Positions 48,870-59,531 of a stretch of DNA of 64,000 nucleotides are shown here, piece after piece. The stretch's first letter is position 1. Each line of letters begins with the position of its first letter. A program made the translations under genes and the position numbers. Source of the stretch: Catenulispora sp. GP43 (lineage in GTDB: Bacteria > Actinomycetota > Actinomycetes > Streptomycetales > Catenulisporaceae); NCBI RefSeq assembly GCF_041260665.1, contig NZ_JBGCCT010000046.1, forward strand, positions 1 through 64,000, written 5' to 3'. The notes under the pieces are model-generated. The model saw only the letters and a list, made by a program, of their open reading frames with translations. It had not been told where the DNA came from and ran no database searches.

Positions 48870-51479
48870 GTGGAGGCGCTGGAGCAGAAGAACACGGAGG
48901 GAAGGCCGGACGACAAGCCGACTGAGGTTCCGTTGCTGGACGCCCCCACCCCGGCCGACACCCCGGAGGGCGACGCGGCCGACCCGCGCCGGGCCGCCCG
49001 CCGCACCGCCCGCCAATCCGCACGTCAGGCCGCACACCAGGCCAAGCCCAAGCCGCCGCGCGAACCCGCGGCGGAGCTCCCCTATGCGCAGGTCGTCCTG
49101 GCGCTGGAACTCAGCCACCTGGACCGCGCCTTCGACTACCTCGTCCCGGCCGACCTGGACGCCGAAGCGCAGCCCGGCGTCCGGGTCCGGGTGAGGTTCG
49201 CCGGCCAGCTGGTCGACGGCTTCGTCATCAGCCGTGCCGCGGAGTCGGACTTCGCGGGCCGGTTCGAGTGGCTGCAGAAGGTCGTCTCCCCGCTGCCGGT
49301 CCTGACCCCGGAGATCCTGGACCTCGCCCGCACTGTCGCGGACCGCTATGCGGGAACGCTTGCGGACGTCCTGCGTCTGGCAGTGCCACCACGACACGCA
49401 AGTGCGGAGAAAGCTCCTGCGAAGGTGCTGGATAGCAGTCCTGACAAGCCGGTCGACGGAGCGCCGTGGGGCGTATACGGCGGAGGCCGCGAGTTCATAA
49501 AGGCACTTCAGCGCAAGACGGCGCCGAAGCTGCCGCGTGCGGTGTGGACCTGTTTGCCGGCCACTGACTGGGCCACGGCGATCGCGACGGCTATGCATGC
49601 GGTGGCGACTGACGGGATGGTGTTTCCGGAACCTGAGCCGGCGCAGGCACCGGTGGTGGGTGAGGAAGCGGAGATGGCTGCCGCGGATCCCGACGTGATC
49701 GTGGATGATCCGGCCACCCCTGATCTTGCGCCTGATCCGACCGATCCCGCGCTCCCGGATCCGGATCTGCCGACTGATTACGACATCGATACCGAAAGCT
49801 TGCGTGACCTGGACGAAGACCGGTACGGGGGAGGGGCAGGGGGCGAAGGCGGAGGCGAAGGAGGAGTCGGAGGCGGAGCGCAACCTGCATCGCCCGCTGC
49901 CGCCGCCAGCCCCGCCACCGCGACCGACCCCCTCCACATCCCCGGCCGAGGCGCCCTGGCCATCGTCCCCGACCACCGCGACCTGGCCCGCCTCGACGCC
50001 GCCCTCACCGAGGTCGCCGGCCCCGGCCACCACGTCGTCCTGTCCGAGGAGCTCGGCCCCGCCAAGCGCTACCAGAACTGGCTGGCCGTCCTGCGCGGCG
50101 ACGTGAAGATGGTGATCGGCACCCGCTCCGCGATGTTCGCCCCGGTCGCCGACCTGGGCTTCGTCACCGTCTGGGACGACGGCGACGACCTCCACGCCGA
50201 ACCCCGCGCCCCCTATCCGCACGTCCGCGAAGTGCTCCTCCTGCGCGCACACGTCACAGGCGCGGCCGCCCTTATCGGCGGCTATACGTGCACCGCAGAG
50301 GGTGCACAGCTAGTAGAGAGCAGATGGGCGTATCCCCTTACTGCGTTCCGCTCTACAGTCCGCGCGAAGTCTCCCCTTATCCGTACCTCTGGAGAGGAAC
50401 AGGAGAAGGAAAGGGATCCCGCAGCCGCAGCCGCCCGCCTGCCGAACCTCGCGTGGCGAACGGCGCGCGCCGCCCTCGACGACGGCCCCGTCCTCATCCA
50501 GGTCCCGCGCGGCGGCTACGCACCGTCCCTGGCGTGCATCCGCTGTAGGAAACACGCACGCTGCAACCACTGTCACGGACCGCTGGAACTCACCTCCGGC
50601 CACGCGATGGCCTCCTGCCTATGGTGCGGCCGCCCCGCCGGCGGCTGGCGCTGCGACGGCATCCTCAACGACCGCCCCTGCGGCGGCGACCGCTTCCGCA
50701 TGCTCGCCATCGGCGTCCAGCGCACCGCCGAGGAACTCGGGCGGGCGTTTGCGAACACCAAGGTCATCTCCTCAGCACAGGACACCGTCCTGTCCCAGGT
50801 CTCTGACAAACCGGCGCTTGTGGTGGCCACGCCCGGGGCCGAACCCGTGGCGGACGGCGGGTACGCGGCCGCGCTCCTGCTCGACGGCTGGTCCCTGCTG
50901 GCCCGCAGAGACCTGCGCTCCGGGGAGGAGGCCCTGCGCCGCTGGCTCAACGCCGCCGCGCTGGTGCGCCCGGGTACGGAGGGCGGCAAGGTCGTCATCA
51001 TGGCCGAGCCCGGGCTGGCCCCGGTCCAGGCCCTCGTGCGCTGGGATCCGGTGTGGCACGCCCGTCGCGAGCTGACCGACCGCGGCGAGTTGCACTACCC
51101 GCCGCTGGCGCGGGTGGCCGAGCTCACAGGGACCCCGGCTGCCGTCGCCGAGGAGCTGAGCCTGCTGCGGCTGCCGGAGATGGCCGAAGTGCTCGGTCCG
51201 GTGGCGATCGACGCCCCGAGGTCGGACGAGCGCGCCGCTCAGAAGGCCGAGGCCCGTTCTGCCAAGAACGTCGACCGCCTGGGCCGAGGGGAGCGTCCCG
51301 ACAAGGCGCGACCCGTCGAGGAGCGCCCCCGTCAGCAGCTGCACCGCGCGCTGGTCCGCGTCCCGCGGCGGCTTGGCGGCGACCTGTCCGCGGCCGTCCG
51401 CGAAGCCCAGGGCGTCCGCAGCGCCCGCAAGGCCGAGGACTGGGTGCGGGTCCGCATCGACCCGGTCCAGATCGGCTGA
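48870..51479 (+). CDS. priA: Primosomal protein N' (PriA), actinobacterial type
   Basis: 869 residues; restarts replication at collapsed forks. The N-terminal DNA-binding domain (VVLALELSHLDRAFDYLVP) and the zinc cysteines (CIRCRKHARCNHC, CLWCGRPAGGWRC, CGGDRFR) are clear. No Walker A lies where E. coli PriA has GxTGSGKT, agreeing with the known loss of helicase activity in actinobacterial PriA. Two insertions are notable: an Arg/Ala-rich stretch near 40-60 and a long acidic then Gly-rich linker at about 265-345. Followed by def, fmt and rsmB. Confidence 0.93.
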   Translation: MEALEQKNTEGRPDDKPTEVPLLDAPTPADTPEGDAADPRRAARRTARQSARQAAHQAKPKPPREPAAELPYAQVVLALELSHLDRAFDYLVPADLDAEAQPGVRVRVRFAGQLVDGFVISRAAESDFAGRFEWLQKVVSPLPVLTPEILDLARTVADRYAGTLADVLRLAVPPRHASAEKAPAKVLDSSPDKPVDGAPWGVYGGGREFIKALQRKTAPKLPRAVWTCLPATDWATAIATAMHAVATDGMVFPEPEPAQAPVVGEEAEMAAADPDVIVDDPATPDLAPDPTDPALPDPDLPTDYDIDTESLRDLDEDRYGGGAGGEGGGEGGVGGGAQPASPAAAASPATATDPLHIPGRGALAIVPDHRDLARLDAALTEVAGPGHHVVLSEELGPAKRYQNWLAVLRGDVKMVIGTRSAMFAPVADLGFVTVWDDGDDLHAEPRAPYPHVREVLLLRAHVTGAAALIGGYTCTAEGAQLVESRWAYPLTAFRSTVRAKSPLIRTSGEEQEKERDPAAAAARLPNLAWRTARAALDDGPVLIQVPRGGYAPSLACIRCRKHARCNHCHGPLELTSGHAMASCLWCGRPAGGWRCDGILNDRPCGGDRFRMLAIGVQRTAEELGRAFANTKVISSAQDTVLSQVSDKPALVVATPGAEPVADGGYAAALLLDGWSLLARRDLRSGEEALRRWLNAAALVRPGTEGGKVVIMAEPGLAPVQALVRWDPVWHARRELTDRGELHYPPLARVAELTGTPAAVAEELSLLRLPEMAEVLGPVAIDAPRSDERAAQKAEARSAKNVDRLGRGERPDKARPVEERPRQQLHRALVRVPRRLGGDLSAAVREAQGVRSARKAEDWVRVRIDPVQIG

Positions 51480-51576
51480 GCGCCCTGGCGTTCCGGTGCG
51501 CGTGCGGGAGCGGAACGGCCACGCTCCGCCACTGCCGCTGGGCTCCGTACACTAGATAGCCGAATCCCGTACACCC

Positions 51577-52143
51577 ATGAACGGAGCGCGACCCTTGACC
51601 GTCCAGGCGATCCGCCTCTTCGGCGACCCGGTCCTGACCACGCCGGCCGCGCCGGTCGTCGACTTCGACAAGGAGCTGCGCACCCTTGTCAAGGACCTCA
51701 CCGAAACGATGCTGGACGCGCCCGGCACCGGCCTCGCGGCCCCGCAGATCGGGGTCGGCCTGCGGGTCTTCACCTGGAACGTCGACAACGAGCTCGGCCA
51801 CCTGGTGAACCCCAGCCTGGACCTGTCCGAGGAGGAGCAGGACGGCGACGAGGGCTGCCTGTCCATCCCGGACCTGGCCTTCCCCTGCAAGCGCGCCCTG
51901 CGCGTGGTCGCCAAGGGCTGGACCATGCACGGCGAGCCGGTGGAGGTCGAGGGCAGCGAGCTGCTGGCCCGCTGCATCCAGCACGAGACCGACCACCTGG
52001 ACGGCGTGCTGTTCATCGACCGTCTGGACCGCGAGTGGCGCAAGAAGGCGATGCGCGCGATCCGGCTGGCCGACTGGGCCAACGACGGCGTCGAGCCGGT
52101 CGTGAAGGTGTCCCCGCACGCGACCTTCGGGCGGGCGATCTGA
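51577..52143 (+). CDS. def: Peptide deformylase
   Basis: 188 residues; removes the formyl group from new N-termini. Motifs [17 protein letters not shown] and QHETDHLDG supply the catalytic Glu and the metal-binding Cys and two His. ATG at 51577; a TTG at 51595, behind GGAG, corresponds to the usual family start ([12 protein letters not shown]). Directly followed by fmt, two bases after the stop. Confidence 0.97.
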   Translation: MNGARPLTVQAIRLFGDPVLTTPAAPVVDFDKELRTLVKDLTETMLDAPGTGLAAPQIGVGLRVFTWNVDNELGHLVNPSLDLSEEEQDGDEGCLSIPDLAFPCKRALRVVAKGWTMHGEPVEVEGSELLARCIQHETDHLDGVLFIDRLDREWRKKAMRAIRLADWANDGVEPVVKVSPHATFGRAI

Positions 52144-52145
52144 CG

Positions 52146-53093
52146 ATGCGCGTCCTGTTCGCCGGCACCCCCGAGCCCGCGCTGCCGTCCCTGCGCGCCC
52201 TGCTGGACTCCCGCCACGAGGTGGTCGCGGTCCTGTCCCGTCCCGACGCCCGCTCCGGCCGGGGCCGCCGCATGGAGGCCTCGCCGGTCGCGCGGCTGGC
52301 CGAGGAGGCCGGGGTCGAGGTGCTCAAGCCGGAGAAGGTGCGCGACCCGGCGTTCCTGGAGCGGCTGGCGGCGATCGCCCCGGACTGCTGCCCGATCGTG
52401 GCCTACGGCGGCCTGATCCCGAAGTCCGCGCTGGACGTCCCGCGCCACGGCTGGGTCAACCTGCACTTCTCGCTGCTGCCGGCCTGGCGCGGCGCGGCGC
52501 CGGTACAGCAGGCGCTGCTGCACGGCGACGAGATCACCGGCGCCTCGACCTTCCTGCTCGAGGAGGGGCTGGACACCGGACCGGTCTACGGCACCGTCAC
52601 CGACGAGATCCGCCGCACCGACACCAGCGGTGACCTGCTGGCCCGGCTCGCCGAGTCCGGGGCCCGGCTGCTGACCGCCACCCTGGACGCCATCGAGGAC
52701 GGCACCGCGCGCCCGGTCCCGCAGCCGGCCGACGGCGTCACGCTGGCCCCGAAGGTGCTGGCCGGCGACGCCCGCATCGACTGGACGGCCCCCGCGCTGC
52801 GCGTGGACCGGCTGGTCCGGGCCTGCACCCCGGCGCCCGGCGCCTGGACCGTCCTGCCGGGCGCGGACGGCGAGGAGGACCTGCGGGTGAAGATCTTCCC
52901 GGTCAGCGCGCTGCCCGGGGCCACCGACGTCCCGCCGGGCCGGATCGTGCGGGACTCGCGAGGATTGATGGTGGGCACCGGCAGCGGCCACACCGTGCGG
53001 CTGGGCGACGTGCAGCCGCAGGGCAAGCGGCGGATGCCGGCCGCGGACTGGGCGCGAGGGCTTCGGCTGAGCGGGGACGAAGCGTTCGTCTGA
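52146..53093 (+). CDS. fmt: Methionyl-tRNA formyltransferase
   Basis: 315 residues; formylates initiator Met-tRNA. Conserved [20 protein letters not shown] with catalytic Asn/His, and LDTGPV; C-terminal OB-like domain with [12 protein letters not shown]. The usual SLLPKYRG loop and HGD follow. Forms the def-fmt-rsmB translation set, transcribed together. Confidence 0.97.
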   Translation: MRVLFAGTPEPALPSLRALLDSRHEVVAVLSRPDARSGRGRRMEASPVARLAEEAGVEVLKPEKVRDPAFLERLAAIAPDCCPIVAYGGLIPKSALDVPRHGWVNLHFSLLPAWRGAAPVQQALLHGDEITGASTFLLEEGLDTGPVYGTVTDEIRRTDTSGDLLARLAESGARLLTATLDAIEDGTARPVPQPADGVTLAPKVLAGDARIDWTAPALRVDRLVRACTPAPGAWTVLPGADGEEDLRVKIFPVSALPGATDVPPGRIVRDSRGLMVGTGSGHTVRLGDVQPQGKRRMPAADWARGLRLSGDEAFV

Positions 53094-53155
53094 GCGGGCC
53101 GGCCCCGTCACCCACATCACCCACAGCCCCGTCGCAAAGGAACAGCGAGTTTTTC

Positions 53156-54655
53156 ATGGCACCGCGCACGTCCACCTCCACCGCCGACCCGGCTCGCGCC
53201 GCCGCGCTCGAAGTCCTGGAGGCGGTGCGAACCCGGGACGCCTACGCGAACCTGCTGCTGCCCCGCGTCCTGCGCGACCGCGGCCTGACCGGCCGCGACG
53301 CCGCCTTCACCACCGAGCTGTGCCACGGCACGCTGCGCGGCCTGGGCACCTACGACGCGATCATCGCCGCCTGCGTGGACCGCGAGCTGGACGCCGTGGA
53401 CCCGGTGGTGCTGGACGCGCTGCGGCTGGGCACGCACCAGCTGCTGGCGATGGACGTCCCGCCGCACGCCGCCGTGTCCACGACGGTGGACCTGGTCCGG
53501 ACGGCCGCCAACGAGGGCGCCTCGCGGTTCGCCAACGCGGTCCTGCGCCGCGTCGGGCAGCGCGACCTGCGGGCGTGGATCGACCGGACCGCGCCGAACG
53601 CGCAGGACGACCCGGAGGGCTACCTCGCGGTGTCGCGCTCGCATCCGCGGTGGATCGTCTCAGCGCTGTGGGACTCGCTCCAGGCACACCGCGGGGCGCA
53701 GCGCGCGCACCAGGACATCGGCGAGCTGCTGGACGCCGACAACGCGCGCCCGGGTGTCACGCTGGTGACGCGGCCGGGGCTGGCGGAGGTCGCGGAGCTG
53801 ACGGACCTGGGGGCGCTGGCGGCGCGGTATTCGCCGTACGCGGCGTATCTGGCCGGCGGCGATCCGGGTGCGCTGGCGCCGGTGCGCGAGGGGCGCGCCG
53901 GGGTGCAGGACGAGGGCAGCCAGCTGGTCGCGACCGCCTTGGCGGAGGCGCCGTTGGAAGGGCGGGACGAGCGGTGGCTCGACATGTGCGCCGGGCCCGG
54001 TGGGAAGGCCGCGCTGCTGGCCGGGCTGGCGCTGGAGCGTGGGGCGTCGCTGCTGGCGAGTGAGATCGCTCCGCATCGGGCTGAGCTGGTCCGCAGGGCT
54101 TTGCGGGGGTATGGGGACCGGCTGGAAGACCGTACCGAGCAGGCCGACCGTACCGAGCAGGCCGACCGTACCGAGCAGGCCGACCGTGCCGAGCAGGGCA
54201 ACAGTGCCGACCAGCCCGACCACGGCCGCGGCACCCTCCAGGTCATCGCGGCCGACGGCATCCGCGCGCCCTGGCAGCCGGGCTCGTTCGACCGCGTCAT
54301 GCTCGACGCACCCTGCACCGGCCTCGGCGCGCTGCGCCGGCGTCCGGAGTCGCGCTGGCGTCGCGGGCCGGAGGACCTCGAACGGCTGACGCGGGTGCAG
54401 CGGCGCCTGCTGTCCTCGGCGCTGGACTCCGTGCGGCCCGGGGGACTGGTCGCCTATGTGACCTGCTCCCCGCACCTGGAGGAGACACGCGACGTGGTCC
54501 GTCAGGTGGTGAAGGTGCGGCGGGACGTGGAGCGGGTGGACGCGCGGCCGTTGCTGCCCGGAGTGCCCGATCTCGGTGGCGGTCCCGATGTCCAGCTCTG
54601 GCCGCATCTGCACGGTACCGACGCCATGTATCTGGCGCTCTTGCGCCGTTCCTGA
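53156..54655 (+). CDS. rsmB: 16S rRNA (cytosine967-C5)-methyltransferase
   Basis: 499 residues. An N-terminal NusB-like domain (LLPRVLRDRGLTGRDAAFTTEL) precedes the SAM-binding domain: motif I WLDMCAGPGGKAALLAGLA, motif IV LDAPCTGLGALRRRPE with catalytic Cys, motif VI YVTCSPHLEETRD with the second Cys. Between motifs lies an inserted run of RTEQAD units from four 18-base repeats, unlikely to be part of the fold. Confidence 0.95.
   Translation: MAPRTSTSTADPARAAALEVLEAVRTRDAYANLLLPRVLRDRGLTGRDAAFTTELCHGTLRGLGTYDAIIAACVDRELDAVDPVVLDALRLGTHQLLAMDVPPHAAVSTTVDLVRTAANEGASRFANAVLRRVGQRDLRAWIDRTAPNAQDDPEGYLAVSRSHPRWIVSALWDSLQAHRGAQRAHQDIGELLDADNARPGVTLVTRPGLAEVAELTDLGALAARYSPYAAYLAGGDPGALAPVREGRAGVQDEGSQLVATALAEAPLEGRDERWLDMCAGPGGKAALLAGLALERGASLLASEIAPHRAELVRRALRGYGDRLEDRTEQADRTEQADRTEQADRAEQGNSADQPDHGRGTLQVIAADGIRAPWQPGSFDRVMLDAPCTGLGALRRRPESRWRRGPEDLERLTRVQRRLLSSALDSVRPGGLVAYVTCSPHLEETRDVVRQVVKVRRDVERVDARPLLPGVPDLGGGPDVQLWPHLHGTDAMYLALLRRS
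54128..54199. repeat. Four 18-bp tandem repeats inside rsmB
   Basis: Units at 54128, 54146, 54164 and 54182; the first three are identical. They encode DRTEQA repeats in a loop of the methyltransferase domain. Copy number could vary between strains without shifting the frame. Confidence 0.95.
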
Positions 54656-54795
54656 GGAAGATCGCCGCCGCACACTGTCTCAGAACGATCACAAGTTCGT
54701 CCCCGGCTCATCCGCGTAGTGACGTTTCGCACCCCCCAAGTGGTCTGGAGTTTTAGCAGGGCTGGTGCAAACGGCGATGGGGCGGGTGGGGTGGC

Positions 54796-56280
54796 ATGAC
54801 GTCTTCCGAAAGTGTGTCCGCGTTAAGGCGGGCCGGTCTGTGGGTGCCGCTGGGCGGCGCGGCTATGTCGGTGGCGGTGGCGGTATGGGTAGCAGCACCG
54901 TTGGGGCCACATCCGCTGGGGCTCCCCGCCCACACAGCGGGAATCGCTACGGAGAGCCCGGCCGGGGCTGGGGACTACGCGGCCGTAAGTAAGAGCACTG
55001 TGGCGATTCCCCAGGGCGATCCCAGCGCCCCGGATGAGGCCCGCTATACAGTCGCCCTTAAGAGCGACGACACCGGGCACTCCTGGAACGGCACCGAGCA
55101 GATCTCCTTTGCGAACTCCGGTACCGCTCCGATCACGGAGTTCTGGATACGGCTGTGGGGTAACGGTGACGCAGGTTGCGGAGCCGCACAGCCGGAACGC
55201 ATCAGTGACCTGAGCGGCGGTTCTATAGCGGAGACCGAGCAGAAGTGCACGGCGTTCCGCATAGTGCTGGACACGGCGTTGGTACCTGGTGCGCGTACGC
55301 AGATCGGGTTCGACATAGCGATAGACGTTCCTACGCGGCGCGACCGGTTCGGGGTCAACGGCGTGGACACGTATGTGGGAGACGCTTTAGCGGTTCTGGC
55401 AGTCAAGGACGAACACGGTTGGGAGTTACCGCCGTACGTGGACTTCGGCGAGAGCTTCTATTCGCTGACCGCGGACTACGACGTGACCCTCGACCATCCG
55501 TCGACCTTGCAGGTCCCCTCGACCGGAGTCGTAGCGGGGGAGACCTCTGAGGGGAACAGGGTCATCACGCATATAGCGGCGCCCAAGGTACGCGACTTCT
55601 CCTGGTCCGCCGGTGCGTTCCACCACGACAGCATGGTCAGCTCCACCGGCGTGGAGGTCGACGCCTACTGGCCGAACTCCGAAAGCGACTCCAACTGCCA
55701 GAACCTGATGCGCTACGCGGCCCAGGCCCTGGACTCCTACTCCGCGCGCTTCGGCGCTTATCCCTACCCGCGCTTCACGATCGTCTTCGACGAGTTCGGC
55801 TCCGCCTTCGACGGGATGGAGTACCCGAACTACGTCCTGGCCTCCGCCTATGAGGGAGCGGTCGCGCACGAGGTCGCGCACCAGTGGTGGTTCGCCCTCG
55901 TCGGCGACGACCAGTACCGGCACCCGTGGCTCGACGAGGCGTTCGCGGAGTACAGCGCCGAGGAGTTCCAGGATTCGACGACACCGGCGCACAACTGTGA
56001 CTGGATCGCCTCCGACGAGCGCATGGACGCCTCCATGGACACCTACGAGAGCGCCGGCGACACCCTCTACCACGACGCCGTCTACCACGAGGGCACGTGC
56101 ATGCTCTTCGACCTGGAGCACACCATCGGCCGCGACGCCATGGACCGGATGCTACGCGGGCTCGTCACCGGGTTCGAGTACGGAGTGGAGCGGCCCGCGG
56201 ACGTTCGCGCGATGGCGCAGAGCGTGTCGGGGCGCGACCTGTCGGCGTTCTGGGCCAAGTGGCGGAACACCGGCGACTGA
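54796..56280 (+). CDS. M1 family zinc metallopeptidase, exported
   Basis: 494 residues. After an N-terminal helix (signal or anchor) comes the aminopeptidase N-like beta domain, then the gluzincin site HEVAHQWW with the downstream zinc ligand Glu in WLDEAFAEYS. The Ala/Gly-x-M-E-N exopeptidase motif reads DGMEYPNYVL, so substrate binding may differ from ordinary aminopeptidases. The C-terminal helical domain is short. Monocistronic; ATG at 54796. Confidence 0.92.
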   Translation: MTSSESVSALRRAGLWVPLGGAAMSVAVAVWVAAPLGPHPLGLPAHTAGIATESPAGAGDYAAVSKSTVAIPQGDPSAPDEARYTVALKSDDTGHSWNGTEQISFANSGTAPITEFWIRLWGNGDAGCGAAQPERISDLSGGSIAETEQKCTAFRIVLDTALVPGARTQIGFDIAIDVPTRRDRFGVNGVDTYVGDALAVLAVKDEHGWELPPYVDFGESFYSLTADYDVTLDHPSTLQVPSTGVVAGETSEGNRVITHIAAPKVRDFSWSAGAFHHDSMVSSTGVEVDAYWPNSESDSNCQNLMRYAAQALDSYSARFGAYPYPRFTIVFDEFGSAFDGMEYPNYVLASAYEGAVAHEVAHQWWFALVGDDQYRHPWLDEAFAEYSAEEFQDSTTPAHNCDWIASDERMDASMDTYESAGDTLYHDAVYHEGTCMLFDLEHTIGRDAMDRMLRGLVTGFEYGVERPADVRAMAQSVSGRDLSAFWAKWRNTGD

Positions 56281-56350
56281 CGGTGGGGGTCGGTGTATGA
56301 CGCCAAAAACGCGTTGACCCCCTCCGCCACCGCCACCAGACTGCTCGCTC

Positions 56351-57121
56351 ATGACGCAGCATCAGCGCCCTGTCGCGCTCGTGACCGGAGTCGGCAGGCG
56401 GGTCGGGATCGGCGCGGCGATCGTGGAGACGCTGGCCCGCGACGGCTGGGACATCGGGCTCACCTACTGGCGTGCCTACGACGACCGCATGGACTGGGGC
56501 CGCGATGAGGAGGCGCTCGCGGCCATCACCGCGGACGCGCAGGCCCGCGGCGCGCGGGTCCACGCGGTCGAGGCGGACCTGGCGCTCGCCGAGACGCCGG
56601 AGGCGGTTTTCGCCGACGTGCGCGGTGCGCTGGGGGACGTCACGGCCCTGGTGATGGCGCACTGCGAGTCCGTGAACTCCTCGATCATGGACACCTCCGT
56701 GGAGGCGTGGGACCGGCACTTCGCGGTCAACGCGCGGGCGTCGTGGCTGCTGGTGCGCGAGTACGCCAAGGGCTTCGCCGGTCCGCACGGCGCCGGTCGG
56801 ATCATCGCTTTGACCAGCGACGCCATCGTCCACAACCTGCCCTACGGGGCCAGCAAGGGCGCGCTGGACCGGCTCATGCTGGCCGCCGCGGTGGAGCTGC
56901 GCGAGCTCGGGGTGAGCGCCAACGCCGTCGATCCGGGGCCGACGCAGACCGGCTGGATGGACGACAACCTCGAGACCTACATCAGAGAACACACTCCGCT
57001 GGGACGCAACGGCGTTCCCTCGGACTGCGCGGAGCTTGTCGCGTTCCTGTGCTCCGCGCGCGGCGGCTGGATCAACGGACAGGTGCTGAACTCGGACGGC
57101 GGCTTCACCGCGGCCCGGTAG
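56351..57121 (+). CDS. Short-chain dehydrogenase/reductase (SDR)
   Basis: 256 residues, Rossmann fold. Nucleotide loop [14 protein letters not shown] (a GxxRxxGIG variant of TGxxxGxG), ALVMAHCE in place of NNAG, catalytic Ser in LTSDAI and YGASK with Tyr and Lys; DPGPTQTGW follows. It ends [12 protein letters not shown], typical of FabG-like enzymes. Substrate unknown. Its last 17 bases overlap the convergent acyl-CoA synthetase gene. Confidence 0.93.
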   Translation: MTQHQRPVALVTGVGRRVGIGAAIVETLARDGWDIGLTYWRAYDDRMDWGRDEEALAAITADAQARGARVHAVEADLALAETPEAVFADVRGALGDVTALVMAHCESVNSSIMDTSVEAWDRHFAVNARASWLLVREYAKGFAGPHGAGRIIALTSDAIVHNLPYGASKGALDRLMLAAAVELRELGVSANAVDPGPTQTGWMDDNLETYIREHTPLGRNGVPSDCAELVAFLCSARGGWINGQVLNSDGGFTAAR

Positions 57122-58802
57122 GGCCGGTGGGGCCGGTGGGGCCGGTGGCGAGCCCGAGGATCTCCACCGCCTGCTCCCGCATCTCCACCTTGCGCACCTT
57201 CCCGGTGACCGTCATGGGGAACCCGTCCACGACGTGCACATAGCGCGGGATCTTGAAGTGCGCGAGGTGTCCCTCGCAGAACGCGTGGACGTCCTCGGCG
57301 GTCAGCGGCTGCGCGCCGGGCCGCAGGCGGACCCAGGCCATCAGCTCCTCGCCGTACTTCTCGTCGGGGACTCCGATCACCTGGACGTCCTCCACGTCTG
57401 GATGCGCGTAGAGGAACTCCTCCACCTCGCGCGGATAGACGTTCTCACCGCCGCGGATCACCATGTCCTTGATGCGGCCGACGATGGCCACGTAGCCGTC
57501 GGCATCCATCTGCGCGAGGTCGCCGGTGTGCATCCAGCCGTCGGCGTCCACGGCCTCGGCGGTGCGCTCGGGCTCGTCCCAGTAGCCGAGCATGACGCTG
57601 TAGCCGCGGGTGCACAGCTCTCCGGGCTCGTCGGTGCCGAGGGTGGCGCCGCTGCCCGGGTCGACGATCTTGATCTCGACATGCGGGTGGACGCGGCCGA
57701 CGGTGGCCACGCGGCGCTCCAGGCTGTCGTCGCGGCGGGTCTGGGTGGAGACCGGGGAGGTCTCGGTCATGCCGTAGGCGATGGTCACGTCCGTCATGCC
57801 CATCTCGCCGATGACCCGCTTCATCACCTCGACCGGGCACGGCGAGCCGGCCATGACGCCGGTGCGCAGGGAACTGAGGTCGTAGGTACCCGGGGACTTC
57901 TCCAGGAGCGCCAACTCCGCGATGAACATGGTGGGAACGCCATAGAGGACCGTGCAGTGTTCCTCGGAGACCGCGCGCAGGGTGTCGGCGGGGTCGAACA
58001 GCTGGCCGGGCAGCACCATGCAGGCGCCGTGGCTGGTGGCTCCGAGGTTGCCCATCACCATGCCGAAGCAGTGGTACAGCGGTACCGGTAGGCAGACGCG
58101 GTCCTCGTGCGTCCAGCCCTGGACTTCGGCGACCATGAAGCCGTTGCCCAGGACGTTGCGGTGCGACAGCGTCGCGCCCTTGGGGAATCCTGTGGTGCCG
58201 GATGTGTACTGGATGTCCACCGGGTCGTCGGGGTGCAGGCGGCTCTCGCGTTCGGCGAGCGCCGAGGCGGGCACCGTCGCGCCGCCCTCGACGAAGGTGG
58301 TCCAGCCGGGGGTGCCGATGTAGACGACGTCCTGGAGCTCGGGGCAGTCCTCGCGCACCGCGTTCACCATGGCGACGTAGTCGCTCGACTTCACCTGGGT
58401 GGCGGCGAACAGCAGGCTGGCCCCGGACTGCTTGAGGGTGAAGCGGATCTCGTGGACCCGGTACGCCGGGTTGAGGTTCACCAGTATCGCGCCGATCTTC
58501 GCCGCCGCGTACTGCACCAGGACCCATTCCGCACAGTTCGGCGACCAGATCCCCACCCGGTCGCCCTTGGCGACGCCGGCCGCGAGCATTCCGCGGGCCA
58601 GGTCCGTGACGGCCGTGTCGAACTCGGAGTACGTCCAGCGCCGGCCGGTCGCTGACTCCACCAGGGCGTCGCGCCCGGGGTGGGCGGCCGCGATCCGCGC
58701 CAGGTTCGCACCGATGGTCTCCTCCGGCAGAGGCGGGGAGTCGGGGCCCTTGCGGTGGGCTTCGAGGGCTTCGTCCCGGCTGCCAGCGTCGTTGCCGATC
58801 AT
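57105..58802 (-). CDS. Fatty-acid/acyl-CoA synthetase (AMP-forming)
   Basis: 565 residues. P-loop [12 protein letters not shown]5 [11 protein letters not shown]7 [34 protein letters not shown] and catalytic Lys in [14 protein letters not shown]. This is the FadD class acting on medium or long fatty acids. The C-terminus ends in [12 protein letters not shown], encoded by 9-base repeats at 57122-57148 and partly overlapping the SDR gene, so it looks like a recent extension past the usual end at about residue 550. Confidence 0.95.
   Translation of the reverse strand: MIGNDAGSRDEALEAHRKGPDSPPLPEETIGANLARIAAAHPGRDALVESATGRRWTYSEFDTAVTDLARGMLAAGVAKGDRVGIWSPNCAEWVLVQYAAAKIGAILVNLNPAYRVHEIRFTLKQSGASLLFAATQVKSSDYVAMVNAVREDCPELQDVVYIGTPGWTTFVEGGATVPASALAERESRLHPDDPVDIQYTSGTTGFPKGATLSHRNVLGNGFMVAEVQGWTHEDRVCLPVPLYHCFGMVMGNLGATSHGACMVLPGQLFDPADTLRAVSEEHCTVLYGVPTMFIAELALLEKSPGTYDLSSLRTGVMAGSPCPVEVMKRVIGEMGMTDVTIAYGMTETSPVSTQTRRDDSLERRVATVGRVHPHVEIKIVDPGSGATLGTDEPGELCTRGYSVMLGYWDEPERTAEAVDADGWMHTGDLAQMDADGYVAIVGRIKDMVIRGGENVYPREVEEFLYAHPDVEDVQVIGVPDEKYGEELMAWVRLRPGAQPLTAEDVHAFCEGHLAHFKIPRYVHVVDGFPMTVTGKVRKVEMREQAVEILGLATGPTGPTGPTGPR
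57122..57148. repeat. Three 9-bp tandem repeats at the end of the acyl-CoA synthetase gene
   Basis: GGGCCGGTG three times in a row. It encodes the Gly-Pro-Thr repeats at the C-terminus of the minus-strand gene and starts right after the SDR stop. Confidence 0.85.
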
Positions 58803-58960
58803 GCCGTCTCACCTGCGCTTCTTCTGGGTTTCCTCTGGAGTCGACGTCAGGATTCGACACTAGTGGGTCGGTGCGGCGGCGTCGATGGGCCGCGCTGAGA
58901 GACACTCTCAGGGGCACGCGGTAATCTCCGAGTCAAGAGGTGTCTGCGATCGGAGGTGTG

Positions 58961-59401
58961 ATGCGACAGGACAAGGGCTGGCTTCCCGGCCCTGACGCGC
59001 GGCCCACCAGGGCCCTGGCGCTGCTGATCACCGGCCTGACCGACGACGCGGTGGCGCGCCGGCTGGCGGTGAGCCGTCGGACGGTGCAGCGCGCGGTGCG
59101 GGACCTGATGGACGCCGCCGGCGCCCGGACCCGTATGCAGCTCGGCCACCACGCCGCCTGCGTCGGGCTGCCGATCCCCGATCTGCCGTCCGCGGTGGAG
59201 CCCCGGGACCGGCCGGCCCCGGCGGACCTGCGGCTGCTGGCGCTGCTGCTGGCCGACGCGCGGGTGGACCGCGTGCTCGGGGTCAGCCCGCGCAGCGTCG
59301 AGCGTGAGGTGCGGCGGCTGATGACGCTGGCCGGGGCGAAGAGCCGGGTGCAGCTGGGGTGGCTGGCGACGCGGTGGGGTTGGTTGCAGGGCGCGGATTG
59401 A
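58961..59401 (+). CDS. Protein with two LuxR-type helix-turn-helix domains
   Basis: 146 residues. Domain one: [32 protein letters not shown] followed by ARTRMQLG. Domain two: [30 protein letters not shown] followed by AKSRVQLG. The second has lost part of the first helix-turn. There is no receiver or ligand domain, so it may act as a small DNA-binding regulator that binds two half-sites by itself. ATG at 58961 after GGAGG; GTG at 58940 is possible. Divergent from the acyl-CoA synthetase gene, a possible target. Confidence 0.8.
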   Translation: MRQDKGWLPGPDARPTRALALLITGLTDDAVARRLAVSRRTVQRAVRDLMDAAGARTRMQLGHHAACVGLPIPDLPSAVEPRDRPAPADLRLLALLLADARVDRVLGVSPRSVEREVRRLMTLAGAKSRVQLGWLATRWGWLQGAD

Positions 59402-59409
59402 GGGCGCGG

Positions 59410-59461
59410 ACCGGCGACACAGACCGGCGACACAGACCGGCGACACAGACCGGCGACACAG
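59410..59461. repeat. Four 13-bp tandem repeats
   Basis: ACCGGCGACACAG repeated four times without change, between the double-HTH gene and rpe. Perfect identity suggests recent expansion. Confidence 0.95.
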
Positions 59462-59531
59462 ACTGAAGTCATCCGGCGGCGGTGATCACGCTCGCGCGTT
59501 CCGCACCCCGCCGATCTGCCAGACTTTCCTC

